From: Neurospora tetraspora
Lineage: Eukaryota; Ascomycota; Sordariomycetes; Sordariales; Sordariaceae
NCBI RefSeq assembly: GCF_033439725.1
Contig: NW_026944387.1
Location: forward strand, 2,852,001 to 2,916,000
Reading direction: 5' to 3'
Length of the DNA: 64,000 nucleotides
The position numbers and the translations under genes were made by a program. Positions 12,969 through 26,634 of this stretch are shown piece after piece. Each line of letters starts with the position of its first letter. Position 1 is the first letter of the stretch. The notes under the pieces were generated by a model, which saw only the letters and a list, made by a program, of their open reading frames with translations, searched no databases and was not told the DNA's origin.

Positions 12969-14450
12969 TAAAAAACTATTATATACTCTTATAAATTTAC
13001 TTGCTATTACTACAAAATCTAGGTGAATTTAAACTCTGATTTCTATAACGTTAATATATTATAAATTTCCAACCCGTATTTTATACTATTTCTTTAAGTA
13101 AAATTCTAAGTAGGCCCTACCCTCCTCCCTTGCGGGTATAAAAAGGTAGCCTCCCCTTTTAAATTTCTTCTTCCTTCCTTTTTTTTCCTTCTTATTACAA
13201 TTTTTACCTTCCTTTTACTTTACAATTACTATTAAAATAACCGAACCTATCAATATTAGCGGCTTTAGTGGCGAAACCGATATTTTTTTTAATATTATTA
13301 AAAATAAATTTGAAAGCGAAGTTCTTAAGTTTATTAAAAGTATATACGGTTGTAATAAAAACCCTGTTCCTAAAATTTCTTTTATTATTAATACCTTACG
13401 TAAAGAATTTACTATTAATAATAAATTTAAGAAATAGGCGGTGCTTTACTCCCGCTATATTTAAACCTTTTAATATATTATTAAAGTTACCCCCTTTATT
13501 TATTCCATAAAATTAAATATAAAGAATTTAAAAAGGAAGTCATTATTATTATTTATATAAATTACGTCCGTAAATTATTATTTGGTTATTTTTGGTTTTA
13601 TTTTATTTCCGCCATTAATGTTTTTGGATTATTAAATTTAGTAGTATTTATGTTCGTTATAAGGGTATAAGTAAAATAGAGTATAATATTCTTAAAGATT
13701 TTAAAAATAGTACCTTCTTCTTTTATAAGGTTATATTTAAATTATTAGATATTAAATTTGCCGCCGATTGGGAAATTATTATAAATTAAATCATTAGCCT
13801 AATAGGGGATTAAAAGTTTAGCTTCGCGGTTTGGAAGTCCGTTTATAGTAATCTTTTCGCCGGTTCGGTAATTCTTATTATTATTATTATTATAATTTTA
13901 GTTACTACTTCCGTTATAACTTCCGCTTTTATTATTTAATCCTAATTTAGTAGTATTATTGGCCCAAATTTCGTCCTTGCCATTCGCCCGGTTCTTAATA
14001 CGGAGTTCGCTTTTATATTAATAGGAATAAGAAAAAATATTATTAATTTCAAAAATATAGTATGTAATGTTATTCTTAAATATAATTCATTTTTAAATAG
14101 TAGTTAGTTTCTTTTTAAATTTAGTAATCGGGTAATTAAATTTCGATTTTAAAGTTCCTTCGTACTACCTTTGCAGTTGTAATTACTTTATTTGTAATTT
14201 TTAAAGATATTAGTAATATCGATTTTAAATTTAATTATTTCAGTTAAAGTATTTTCAATTTACTCTAGCGGCGATATAATAGGATAAGCTTTAGTATTAT
14301 TAGAAGGAAGAAGAGTATAATAGGAAGGAAAGATATAAAGGATAGTGGATAAGATGATAATAATAATAAGTTTTAGGAATTTAGTTTTGGTCTAATATTT
14401 TAATTATTTTATATATTAATTTTAGAGAAATAGAAAGCCTTGCTTTTATT
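12969..14450 (+). other. RIPed DNA with a TATA box and gag-like open stretch
   Basis: A TATAAAAAGG motif at about 13136 is followed by a pyrimidine-rich leader. A plus-strand frame around 13231-13440 then stays open over roughly 70 codons and contains ISGFSGETD, which resembles the start of gag proteins in LTR retrotransposons. I found no LTR pair for it. It could be the 5' part of another element or a displaced piece of the enclosing gypsy element. Confidence 0.35.
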
Positions 14451-17400
14451 TCATTTACGCTATTCGTAAATTATTAATATATATATTATTATTATTAATT
14501 TTGTAATAATTCTTCTTCCTTCTTCTTTATTTTTAATTGGACCATTAACCGGTATTTTTGAAGTTTGCTTTATTAGAATATTTAGCCGAAAACTTACTTT
14601 GTATTTTCTATGTTATTGAGGAAGGCGTAGAGTTTTATTATATTAGATAGTCATGTAGGTTATAATTTAAATTCTATTGTTTTAAAATAATTGAGTATCA
14701 AGTATTTAATAGTTTTTTCACTTACGTTATATTGGTAATAAGGTATTATTACGTTTGGTACGTTGCGCTTAAATAGGAAGGATTATAGTTTAATTTTACC
14801 GGTGCGGGTTTAAATTAAGAGGGAGTTTTTAATTTTAGGGAGGTAGTAGAGGGTAGGTTTATTATTATTATTAGGTTGAGTATATTGGTAAAAAGCGTTA
14901 TTATTAAAGTTGGCGTAGAATTTAGTTGCATTAAAGTTTTTATCCTACTTTTGTATTACCATAATAATTTTAGCCGATTATTTAGCGATTTAATTTCTTT
15001 GTATAGTTGTTTCTAGTTACTTTTTTCTTTCTTTAATTATAAATTGGTTGCGTCCTTCTTTTTTAATAATAGTATTGTTAATTAGTATTTAATCTTCCGC
15101 CTATTCCCTTTTAGCTTCTTTATTTATTAATTATATCATGGTTTGTTTTTGCCACTATTATATTAGCGATTTAATTTAGGTTATTATATTTTTTATCAAT
15201 TCTTTTGTTTTTACTTTAATTAAATGTTCTTCGAAAGCTTAAATTCCTTTATTAAAGTAAAGGTCGAAGGAGGGTACGAAGGTTTTTATTTTTTAAATTA
15301 TAGATTATTATAGCTTTGTCCGTATTTGTAACGACACGGAAGTAGTTCGTTTGTATAATGAGTAGTTGTTTGGCGAGTCTTTTTAATTTTTAATATAGTT
15401 CTGTTAGAATATAATAAATTAAAGCGCTATAAGTTATAGCGTTTTGGATTATTTTTATATATACTTTCTAGGCGTGGATTAAATTATATTTTTGTATTTT
15501 ATTTAGTAGTTTAATTAGGATAAGGTTTATATATTTATTTTCTTTACTACTATTTACTTGTAGGCTTTATAGGATAATTTCCTATTTAGAATTACGCTGA
15601 GGAATTACGTCGATTTGAAAAGTGTTGGGGGGAAATTCTTTAGTACTATTATTTATTGGTATAGTTTTTGCGTTTTAATAAAGTAACTAAGTTCCGATTT
15701 GTTCACTTTAAATTCTATTCCCTTTTCCTTCGCTTATTCTTTATATATCCGCTACGCTTTTACTAATTTCGCGCTATTTTTTTCTAGTATTTATAAGATC
15801 ATTAGGATATTAGTATTATCTATAAAGTTCATTATCTTGGTTCCTGGGATTTTAGTTACAGTTTTGTAGAATATAATAATAAAGAGGAGGAAGAGGATAG
15901 GGGAATGTGGTAATCTTTACGAAATTTCCGTTAGAATATAAAAGTTTTAAGATTTTTCTTTATTAAAGAAAAGCTACCCTACTTTTTTTATTTATTAATA
16001 TATTTATTTATTAGAATAATTAAAGGGGGAATTCTTTTTTATATAAAGTATAAAAGGGTTACTTATAATTAACTTAGTTAAACGCCCCTTTTAAATCTAG
16101 TAGTAAGAGCGAAATTATTACGCTTTATTTCTATACTTCGTATATAATATTAACAACCATCCTGATAATGAATTTAATTAATTTATTCTTATAGTTACTC
16201 ATTTAGCTATCGGGGAAGAGGCTACACTCCTCTACTACGTTAGAAATTCGTTCTACGATAATTATATTAAATATTTTATTAATCCTATTAAATAGGATAA
16301 TAGGGCGCTATATATTTATTATACGCTACTAGGCTAACATTTTATTAGGTTTCTTTAATATAATAATTTTTATATATTAAAACCTACGTGGGAGAATGTT
16401 TATTTTAAAGCTAATTATTATTAAAACTCCTATTATTTTAGTGAATTAATAGCCGTAGGCTTTTAATAGTTTATAGGATATTTTATTCTCCTTTAGCGTT
16501 TTATTAAATATTATCCTTCTGAGCGTCTTCTACATATTGTTTATAGAGATTACATTATTAATTTTTAATTAGTTAGGGTGGAAGGTATTTTATTTTGGAC
16601 GGTAATACGTAGGTACGTCAATTTTAGGGAAGAATTTTACTATTAAAATTTTTCTTTTATTAGTATAGGTAGTAATAATATTATTAGACCTGTTTATTTA
16701 AAGACCGGGTATTTTAGGGGCGTTGGCAGGGATATAGTTTTATAATTGCACTTATTATTTAATTTTCTATAATAATTTCGGTTCCTGTAAAGCGTTAGAA
16801 ATGATTTATTTTTATTTTTTATATTAGGAATGTTCTATAGTGTTTTATTTCTATTTAAAGGCGGCTTCTATCTTTTAGCGTTAGAGCGGCGTACGAAACG
16901 CCTTTTAATATTAAATATAGCGGCGAATTTCCTGGGTAGTATTTTTAATATAGTAGTTGTATTAATCGGCCTAACGGTTAGTATTAAATTTCTTCGGGGT
17001 AAATATTATAACGATTCGTTTAAATTAGTCTATAAGGGTATTGAAGGCGGATTTTATAGCCTTAGTTATAGTAAGTTGGGGGAAGATAGTGATAGTTTTG
17101 GTAATTATATCCTTTATAATTACTAGGTTTATGAAGTTCTAATTATATCTTCATTTTAGTACGTTAGTTGTACATTATAGTCCTTCTACTTTTACATATA
17201 TTATTTAAGGGTTATAGTCCGAACTAATCAAGGGGGTATTATTGAAAAAGAAATATTCTACTATTAAATTATTATTAATTTATATATAGTGGATTATACT
17301 ATTTAATTCGTTTTTTATTTTAATTTTAAGTTAGGTTAGAGTACTCTAAAGTATTATTAGTTAAAGGCTACGCCGCTTCGCTATTATTAAAAGTACGTCG

Positions 17401-17500
17401 TTACTATTACTATTCTTCTTATATTTATTTTATTAAATATAATATAGGTTTATATTTCCGATTAATATTTTACGCCCCTTTGGGTACATTATTATCTCTT
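14450..17500 (-). pseudogene. Tad-like LINE reverse transcriptase, RIP-destroyed
   Basis: On the minus strand the sequence between about 16.70 and 16.38 kb reads, with RIP stops, the segment before the LINE polymerase core (pieces such as FNKTLKENKISYKLLKAYG, corresponding to the KAPGxDxIPxxLLK block). At about 15.84-15.79 kb it reads FIDNTNILMI, the mutated active site FVDDTNIL. Near 14.62 kb a KLYAFLNNIENTK-like piece matches the position of the C-terminal Cys-rich region seen in the LINE fragment at 23.4 kb. The order fits one LINE ORF2 on the minus strand. Neither end is fixed. Confidence 0.65.
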
Positions 17501-19939
17501 TAAATAATATATACTATTTAGATTCGGGCTTAAAGCTCTAAATTAGTAAGTAGACCACTTAAATTATAATTCCTGTTTTTCTTCTAATATATATTTTTAT
17601 TTAATCCTTCTTATTTTCGCTTTCTTATTCTCCTTATAAGAAGCGTTTACTAATATATATTATTGTTCGTTTGTAGTTTGAATTGTTTATTGTTTAGTAC
17701 CGAAGTGTATTAAGGTTGTATAATTTATAATTATTTAAATTTCGTGTAGGTTCTTATATTATTATAATGTTGTAATATCTATATTATTTGACCGCGGTTT
17801 TATATCGGTTATAAAATTTGCCTATATTTTAATAAAGGATCTTTGGATTTATAGTTTAGGTTTTGGTTCAAGGGCCGACACTTATATTATTTAATTTAAA
17901 TCAGCTTAGGAGAGAGAAAGGGAAATTACTTTATCAAATTCGGTTAAAAAGTGCCGCTATTTTATTTCGGCTATAGCTACCTTCCGTAAAATTTTAATTC
18001 GTTCGTAATTAGATTTACGTCCGACTTTTTTAATTTTATATTTTAAAAATATACGTTTTAATTTAGTACGTTTTTTTTAGTAATAGCGGGTATAAAGGCG
18101 AAAATAATATTAGATTCGGTAAGGGTACTAGGGGCGGTAATAGAAAAGATAATAATAAAAGTAAATAAAGAGGGGAGCGATATTAGTAAGGGGAGGAGGG
18201 CGGGGGGGGGGGGGGGGGGGGGGAGGAAGAGGTAATTATTTAAATTAAAGGGAGGGGAATATTAAATTCGTAAATTAATCTAATTCTAATTAAATTTATT
18301 TTATTTATAAATTTTATAATAGTGTCCCTACGCCGCTAGCGTAGAATGAATTCTCTAAAGTATTCGATAAATATAATAGAGGCCCTTTCAACCGCCGCGT
18401 ACTTCCGAAAATACTTTTTCGAATATATTATATATTTATTTTTCTAATAAGGGTTATAATAGATAAACGCGGGGTTAATATTAGAAAGGTAATTAGCCTC
18501 CTAAGCCTTAATTCTGATTTTCATATATATCTTCTTATTATACTTTTTATAAATAAAGTTCTTCTTACAATACTTAAATAAATATCCGAATTTATAGTAA
18601 TTAAAATACTATTATAAGACTATTATTAATTCGAATAATTTATATTTATAAATTTCATTACCCTAAAGAAGGAGTTTTATATAATTTTATTAGTTTCGGT
18701 TATAGTAATTACTTTTAGGAAGAAGGTATTCTTTTTAAAGTTGGGGCGCCAATAATATTTTTAATTTAGAGGATAGGGATATTATTAGTATAATTAGTTT
18801 CCTTAAGGAAATTACTTTTAACAATCCTGTTATAGAATTTCTAAAGTATTCCCTTAATTAAAACGGCAATTATATAGAACGAAAATGTAGCCCCCTTTCC
18901 AAATATAATTTTGATTCAAATTTAATATTTTAAATATTACGCTTGGCCGTCTCCATTAGATTCGAAGGTTATAATAAAATCACTATTCTATAATTTTATA
19001 ATCGCTTCGCCTTTAAACTTTTTTTTATTAATACCCTTTAGGATTTATTTTAGGGATTGGATTACTAAATCGGCTAGTAAGTACTTATTCTTTATAATTA
19101 AAATTTATTCGATTCAGTCGGTGATTACTTTTTATATTCCTTTAAGGCCGAACGTAGTAGGATTAAGGCTACTATATTTTAAATTGCAGGAAATAGCGGC
19201 TTAAATAAATTTATCTATAGGGAGTATATTTATTATTATTATTATTATAATTTTAACTTTAATTTCGGCTAAGTTAATACGGACTTTATAAAGTTCGGAC
19301 CTCTTTAAAAATTTTATAGCGGTTATAAAGTAGCGTATCGCCTACGCCTTCCGCTCATTAATAATTTTAAAAAAACTAATTTCTTTAGTGAGAAATAATA
19401 TATATCGGTTTATTTCATTTTCTATTACTTTATTAATAGTTGGGCGTCGCGTCGTCGTTATGCGGGCGTTACTATCGTTATTAAACGAGGCGGGGATAGA
19501 ATTTTCGGGCGTATATTAGTTGTTCGATAGATTACTACGTATAGTTTTAATATTATTATTATTTGCGCCTTCGTCGCGCGCGAGATGCGCTATTGTAGGA
19601 GGGGGTAATTGGACGTATTGAGTACGATGCCGTCGTTGAAATAAATTTTAGCGTTGACGTCGACCAAGGACCTACGTTCTAACGTTTCGGAGGCCTTGCC
19701 TAATAATTAAAAAGCTTCCTAAATAAGTACGTCGACGTTTTTAGAAATAGAAGGATCATTTTAATAAAAGAGGAAGATAAAATACGTATTAATTTCGTTG
19801 AAAGATAATAAAATTAGCGGAGAGTCGTTAAGGCTTACTTATTTAGAATTAAAGACTACAAATTTCTTAATGAAGAATATAATGAAATATATATTGAAAG
19901 TAAAATAGCGTTTATATTATAATTTACACTTATTATATA
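17501..19939. other. RIPed DNA, unassigned
   Basis: AT-rich with stops in every frame. It lies upstream of the minus-strand LINE ORF2, so some of it may be that element's endonuclease and ORF1. It also lies upstream of the plus-strand gypsy reverse transcriptase. A less degraded patch at about 19440-19735 contains CG-rich words but no coding signature. Confidence 0.4.
18202..18223 (+). repeat. Homopolymer run of 22 G
   Basis: An uninterrupted G22 run within purine-rich low-complexity sequence, in an otherwise AT-rich region. It resembles the G-rich tract at 6940-7009. Confidence 0.85.
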
Positions 19940-22640
19940 CTTTATATTTATTATATAGTAGAAAGTTAACGGCATCGATAAAGGTCGTATAATTCTTAAT
20001 TTACAGCCGTTAAGTAATATTATTATCACGGACGTTTATCCGTTGCCTAATTAAGAGGATATTATTGACGCTATAGTCGGTAAAAAATTCTTTTTAATTT
20101 TTAATGCCGCCGGTTTTTTTTATTAATTATTTATTTTAATAAAATATTATAATAGGATAGTAGTGATTAATTTACGTAGTTTTAAATAATTTAACGTCGT
20201 ACTTATAGGTTTTAAAAATTCGCCTACCTTTATATAACGGTTTATAAATCGATTTCTCTTCGATTATTACTCCTTTATTCGCGCTTATATTAACGATATC
20301 ATTATTTTTAATAATATTAAGGAAGAATATTTAAAATATATTAGTATTATAATAGACTTCCTTAATAAAAACTATATTTATATTAGTACTAAAACATTCT
20401 TTACGGCTTACCCTTCTATATAATCGCTTAATAGTACTATCGATAGCGAAAGTTGTAAGTATACCGAGGACTATATTAAAGCTTTTTAAAAATTTAGCTT
20501 TTTTAATACTTTAGATACTTTTGAAATTTACTTCGAGATAGCCAGCTAATTGAAATAAGGAATAATTTAATTTATTATTAAAGAAGAATTATTTAATTAT
20601 AAAAAAACCGAGTTATTTAAGCGAGCGTACGAGTTAGGAGATTTATAATTAGGAGTAATAAAGTAAATAAGAAAGGTTTATATATTAAAAATTAAATTTA
20701 TATTAATTAAGGATGAAATTAAAGCTTTTTCTAGTATGTAGGAAGATTTATATAATTAAATATATATATTCTATTATATTAAAAGCAAAATTTGATTTAT
20801 TAAAATTAACGCTAACGGTATAATATATAGAGTTTACATCTCTTAATTTAAATACCTATAAGACAGTAAATCTATCTTTAGTATGAGTAAAATTCCTTTA
20901 ATTATAATTAAATCGGTTTTTTTCTTATTAAGATTAACAATTCTGGTTAAAATAAAATATAATTCTACAGAAGTAGAAATTGTAATTATTATTTGGGTCC
21001 TCCGGAAATTTAGGAAAATAGTATAATTTAACGACTAGTGCGTAAATATTATTACTAATTACATTTCTACCGCCGGTATTATTAAATATATTTTTTTACG
21101 AATTATAAATTTAATTAAGGCTAATTATAAATTTACTACCGCTACCAATTAGGCATTATAATTTAATCTAAATATTTTCCATATTTCAAATCCCTTAAAT
21201 GTCATTTCCAACACTTTTTTAGGGTTATTTACTACCGAATTAATTAATAACAATAACATTTCCAACGAATTTATTAATGTTTAGTCCTATTTTAGTTATT
21301 TAGAAAATTGTATTGCCTTCTTTTTTTTGTATATAAATATTTCTCTAACATTTGGACCGTTTCATCGGTTATCGCTCTTGCTTTTTAATTAATTGAAAAG
21401 GCTAACGTTCTAAGCTATATTTATATACGCCGCTCTAGTAAGCGCCCTAATTTGCCCGTTAGTCTTTATTTACTTGAAGATAATTTTCTTTACTATATTA
21501 ATTATTAAAATGAACAATATCTTTATATTTTTCGTTTATATGTATAGAAAATGCTAGAATTAGTATACAATAAAAAATATTATTTTGGTATTAATAGGAT
21601 AATGGACAATTCATTTTAGGTTTATATATAATATAAAATATAAATAGTTTAGGAGTACATTAAATATTACAAAATATACTATTAAAATTAATACGATCGG
21701 TAACCCATTTTTAACGAATTTCTATCTATTCGAATATTCTTACACCCATTTTATATAATTACTATAGATTTTATTACTAATATACTAATTATTAAATCAG
21801 TTAATACTATATAATTTATATTTAGCTTTAATAAATTTAAGACAATATAGTATTATTTATAAATTTAGTAAAGAATTAATATTATTAGTAATTTATTTAA
21901 CTTATAGCATACGTGAATAGGCTAAAATCTTATTCTAAGTTTTATATTATTAAGATTAAGGTTTATTAGTTACTATTATTAGTAACTATAATTTTAAATT
22001 TATTTCCGGTATTTGGCGTAGTATTTTCGAGGCTTTAACTATTAATTTACTTTTTTCTACGATTTATTACACTTAAATTAACGGATAATCGGAATGTATT
22101 AATTAGATAGCAAAAATGGTAATTTATATATAGTACGCTACTGATATTATTTTTTAGACGTTAATACTAGTAATCTTATAATAAAAATTAAATAATACCA
22201 TTTAATTTATAATTGAATTATTATTTAACGAATTAATATATAGGTTTAAATTTCGGGCTATATTTGATTTTTCTGTCCTAAATATAGAAGAGGCGTTAAT
22301 TGTAAATTTATTAATTTTATTATATTAAGAATATTAATTTGAAGTAGTCGAATTTATTAATAGGGTTAGTATAGTTGCTAAAAAGATATTACAGCATTAA
22401 ATATTCTCTAATTATATTCGAAGTTAGGAATAAAGTTTATTTACAATTAGGTAAAGGTTATTATCTATTCGGTAATTTAAAGAACAAATAGTCCATAGAA
22501 TATATAGGCCATTATAAAATTTTCGAAAAGGTTAACCTTTTAATTTATAGGCTTAATTTGCCCAGCGATTAGCGTACGTATCCAGTTATTTCAGTAATTT
22601 ACTTTTATAAGCCTATTTAAATTTCGAATCCTTTTAATTA
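19940..22640 (+). pseudogene. Ty3/gypsy reverse transcriptase to integrase, RIP-destroyed
   Basis: From about 19.96 kb the plus strand reads GRIILNLQPLSN, then TDVYPLPN and FFLIFNAAGFFY. These correspond to the gypsy blocks RxVxDxRxLN, PLP and the first catalytic FxxxDxxxxFxQ, with Asp mutated to Asn. At about 20.21-20.33 kb it reads GFKNSPTFIQRFINRF and AYINDIIIF, the GLxNAPAxFQ and YxDDIxIF blocks. Near 22.48-22.60 kb a segment with RYIGHYKIFEKV and LIYRLNLPSD matches the GPY/F-type C-terminus of integrase followed by the HPVIxVxxL motif. Stops are scattered throughout, so no functional product is possible. Confidence 0.8.
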
Positions 22641-23029
22641 TAAAGTACCGCTTCTTAAGCTTATAAAGATTAATAATTAAAAGGAATAGGAAATTGAAAA
22701 TTTAGTGGTTAGAAATTAAAGTCCGTTGGATATTAAATACTTTATTAAATAGATTAGATATTGGGATAAAAATAATATATAGGAATTAAGTACCGAATTT
22801 ATAAGGAATTCGAAGGAAAAAGTAAAGGAATTCTATATAGAATACCCATTAGAATTTCCGTTCCAGGGTATTTGTAAGAAAGTAATTTAGCGCATTAGTT
22901 ATTAAAATAAGCGACCGTAAATTAAATTTTCTTCGTTTTTATTTTTTTTGGTTTTTGCTTTTAGCTTATTAAGATTTTTAAAATATTAGTGATATTAGTC
23001 TTATTCCCTATGCTAGTAATTATATACTA

Positions 23030-23880
23030 AGCGCCCGATGGGCATGGGGTCCTTCACCTATTTTCGGAGGGAAAACCGTACATACTTCTATCTGCCGGAT
23101 AAAAACCCCCGCCCCTTGCCCGGCCGCGAGGCCGGCACCTGCGTTTCCTACCGTAGCGGTGCTCACCCACCGCTCAGTGAATAATGACGTTAACGCATCG
23201 CCGATATCTTACCATCGACTGATGTGTTATCCCTGAGGGTCGGCTTCGCCGACTCCTTCCTCCTCCAACTCAACTGCTAGACGGTATTCTCGGAGCCGTC
23301 CCAATCTCAATACCCAACCGAGGAGGCGGTCGGCCTGCTCTCCGTCGTCCAAGTATACAGCCAGTTGCTCTTGGCTGTGCGGCCACTCTTCTTCCCTTAT
23401 TCGCTGGTTGAATGTCCATAGACAGTCGTAAACCAAGTGTGCAAAGGTCTCCTTGCCCGTCCCGCAAGAGCAGTACGGTGTTTCGATATCGGGGACCTTC
23501 CTTTTAAATAGGAAGGACCGGAGCCCGATTACTTCTGTCTGCGCTTGGATGAGGAGTGAGCTTTTGGCTTTAGAGAGGGGGCGAGGGTCTTCGCCCTCAG
23601 CCTCACCGCGCCTCCTTTCCTTTCTGGAGCTGACCATATGTCTCCTTATCGAAGTCCCGTCGAACTTTGGGTTTAGGTCAGCGATCGTCAACTGGTAGCG
23701 TCTTCCCGACTTAGAGACTGCCGCCGCTGTCTGCATCTCCCACCTTGCCATCCATTCCCTCCTTGTTGCTTTCTCTAACCACCGCTCCCTATCTTTGGCC
23801 GATGGCTCTTCCTAATACGGCGTGCCCTGTTGCGTATCGTGTGGCGCGTCTTGCGGCGTTGTTTCCCCTATTAGGTTGGC
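23030..23880 (-). mobile_element. LINE 3' end fragment with almost no RIP
   Basis: This stretch of about 850 bp has normal, GC-rich composition and sharp edges against AT-rich DNA on both sides. On the minus strand it holds the end of a LINE coding region (to 23227) followed by a 3' UTR of about 190 bp, which also occurs as the remnant at 12768-12968. It is 5'-truncated, as is common after incomplete target-primed reverse transcription. It either landed after the surrounding DNA was mutated or lacked a partner long enough to trigger RIP. Confidence 0.7.
23227..23880 (-). pseudogene. C-terminal part of a LINE ORF2 protein
   Basis: The open frame from 23751 to 23227 gives 174 residues. The same frame continues upstream to about 23880 with a single stop (TAG), so the fragment is longer than the ORF. 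It contains LRSFLFKRKVPDIETP followed by CSCGTGKETFAHLVYDC. This is the conserved Cys-Cys-His-Cys tail after the reverse transcriptase/RNase H part in Tad/I-clade LINEs. Without the upstream endonuclease and polymerase it has no activity of its own. The in-frame ATG at 23751 is simply an internal Met. Confidence 0.65.
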
Positions 23881-26634
23881 GGTTTAAAATATTATTTAAT
23901 TATATTTCCGGTTTTAATAAAATTATTAATTAATATTATCAGTTCATAGTATATTATATTATTTTTGCGGTTTTATCGCTTTCTTTTCTATTTTATTTTA
24001 ATAAAATAGTAATAGTACGTAAAATTATTAAGGTTTAGGTAGGTACAGTCGTATAGGGTAAATAATTGTCCTAATAAGTAATTAAGAATATAATTTCGAA
24101 TAGAATCGAAAGGTTTTAGTATATATAATTTTTTTATATAATTTAAAATCCTTCTTTCCTTCCAAAATTTCTTTTCTATTCAATTAACTTTATTATAACC
24201 TACCTTATCCTTAAAATCCCCTTTATTCACTAAGTTTATCTTTTTATTTATTAATTATTATACTACCCATTAATATAGAGCATATTAAAATACTTTTAAT
24301 ACTTCCTAATAACGAGTTTATAAACGGTTTTGATAATTAGATTAATAATTATAGCAACCTTAATAGTAGCCTTCGTACCTTATTATAGGATCGCTTAATA
24401 GCTCCGTTTACTTTAGAATTAAATTAGCGTTTTCTAGCGCTAGTAATTATAATAAGGTACTTTAATCGTTATACTATAATTAATAGCGCTTCTAAATTCA
24501 TTAATTTTAGTATTAATAGTTTATATATTATAATCCCCAATTTTATCGTTGATTGTATCGTTGGTATAACTATTGAATATTTGCGCAATTTCTTCTAGTA
24601 TATTCGCCTTTAGTATATTATTAATTATTTTATTAATTTACATAATTTTACCGGCCCCTATAACCTATCCGACCGTTGTCTTAGTACTAAATTTTATATA
24701 TTAGACCATATTTTAATCGTTAATAGTAAGAAGGCCAACGACGGCTGCTATTATATACCCTTTATAATAATTAATTACTTTTTTATATTTTATAATAATT
24801 AGTTACTGTCGGTCCTCTATAATATAATCGATTATATCGGCGTTTAGATTGATTTCGATTAGGTAATTTTATAGGCTTTGAATAATAATTTATATTATTT
24901 TATATCGGTTATATTATTAGCGCTAATCTTCGAAGACTTTATTCCTAGCGGTAGACTTAGCAATTGGTAAAATTAGGTTACTATTTGATTTAGCTACTTT
25001 AATACTTATATATAGCTTTTATATTTAAAGAAAATTTTCGAACTTATTCCGATTATTCCCGTCGCTTACAATAATACTACTTTTTACCGTAACTAAATAG
25101 AAGAAGTCCGTTGCGCTTTATATATAATTTAATATTATATTAATTTTAATAACATTATTTTAAAGCCTATTAACCCTATTAACCGCCTTATTACTTTTAA
25201 CAGCTACGACTTTTCGGAGATTTAAAAAAAATATAAATTAAATTTCTTAGTTAATAACGCTATTACTATTTTACGTCCGATTCCTATTATAATTATCCCG
25301 ACCGTCCTATTTAATATATCTAATATTGAAGCGATATTTAAAAGAATATATAAGATTATTCTATATACCGTTTAATTGTATAGTAATATTAATATTTATA
25401 ATAAAGTTAGTAATAATAATAAATTTTATTTATTTTTTAGAAATGTAATTAATATATTCAATAAAGATTATTAGGATTTAAATATTAAAATTAACTATAA
25501 TTTGCGTATAGATCTCGAGAAGGTTATTAAAGTATTATAATAAATATTAATAATTATAGGAGGGAACTTATAAATGCGTACAACCTTTTATAGAGTAAGT
25601 TAGTACGTAGTATTAAAGGCGCTCTCGATAGCGCTTTAAAAAAACCTAGTAATAACGACCCCGCTTTTATTAATAAAATCCTATTAAAGATTACCTTATT
25701 AACTATTTAATATTTTAATTATAGTATTAATCTACCCAAATAAATAAGTAATTTATTAAATTGCCTAAATTACCTATATTATACTTAAGTAGTCTTAACT
25801 AAATTTATTATAAGTAAATTTCCTATATACGAAATCAAAGTCGTTCGTAAAGTAAAGGTTATTAAAAAAATCCCGATTACCGCTAGAATGAATAACCTAA
25901 ATACTATTTTTAACGTTATTATTACCGCTTTTAAAATATAAGCGTTTTTTTAGAGAATTTTAACCTCTATTATGGAGAAATAATAGAGTAACTAAAGGTA
26001 GAATTATTAGATATACGCTAAAAACTTATTAAAATTTAAAAACTTTATATCCGCCGTATTCTTTTATTAGCATTTACTATATGTATACATTATAATAACG
26101 TTATATTTAATATTATTCCTCTTCGTAGCATTTATTTTAATAATATATTATTTCGTAATACGTTTAGTTTTACTAGTATATTAGATAAGTTCGATATATT
26201 GGCTACCTATTTTATTAATTATTTTAATATTATACCAACTATTTACTCTCTATATTTTAGTAGGATTGTAGAGGATTGGAGGTAGGATAATTCCCTACTT
26301 AATTATAAGTATACACGTTAGGATCTTCCTAAGTTTAATAAGAACGATTATAAAGATAATAATAATCTTAATATTCGTTCGTTTCGTTACGGCTATTATT
26401 AGGGATCTCCTCCGTTATTATTATCTACATTAATTATTTACTATTATTCAATTTTTATATTAGAATATTTTAGTTATTAGAAATAATTTTCGGTAGTTAA
26501 GGGTTATATAAGATATAAAAAGGATAGTTCATTAATAGTAAGGAAAGTAATAATTCTTATTTTTTATTTTATATTTAGTAATAATTTTAATAGATAGTAA
26601 ATATTCTTTTCCTTTTATCGAAGGGGAAATATTA
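23881..26634. other. RIPed DNA between gypsy pol and its 3' LTR, unassigned
   Basis: About 2.75 kb of AT-rich sequence. Plus-strand frames show Asn/Ile/Tyr-rich pieces with stops. Around 26.3 kb a basic stretch (DLPKFNKNDYK, then a Tyr/Ser-rich tail) looks like decayed coding sequence. I could not match it to gag, pol or a transposase. It could be an extra 3' ORF of the gypsy element or another nested insertion. Confidence 0.4.

Noticed and set aside
16830-17126. Plus-strand ORF of 98 codons resembling a membrane protein
   Set aside because: It lies antisense to the minus-strand LINE remains, and its Leu/Ile/Phe richness reflects RIPed composition.
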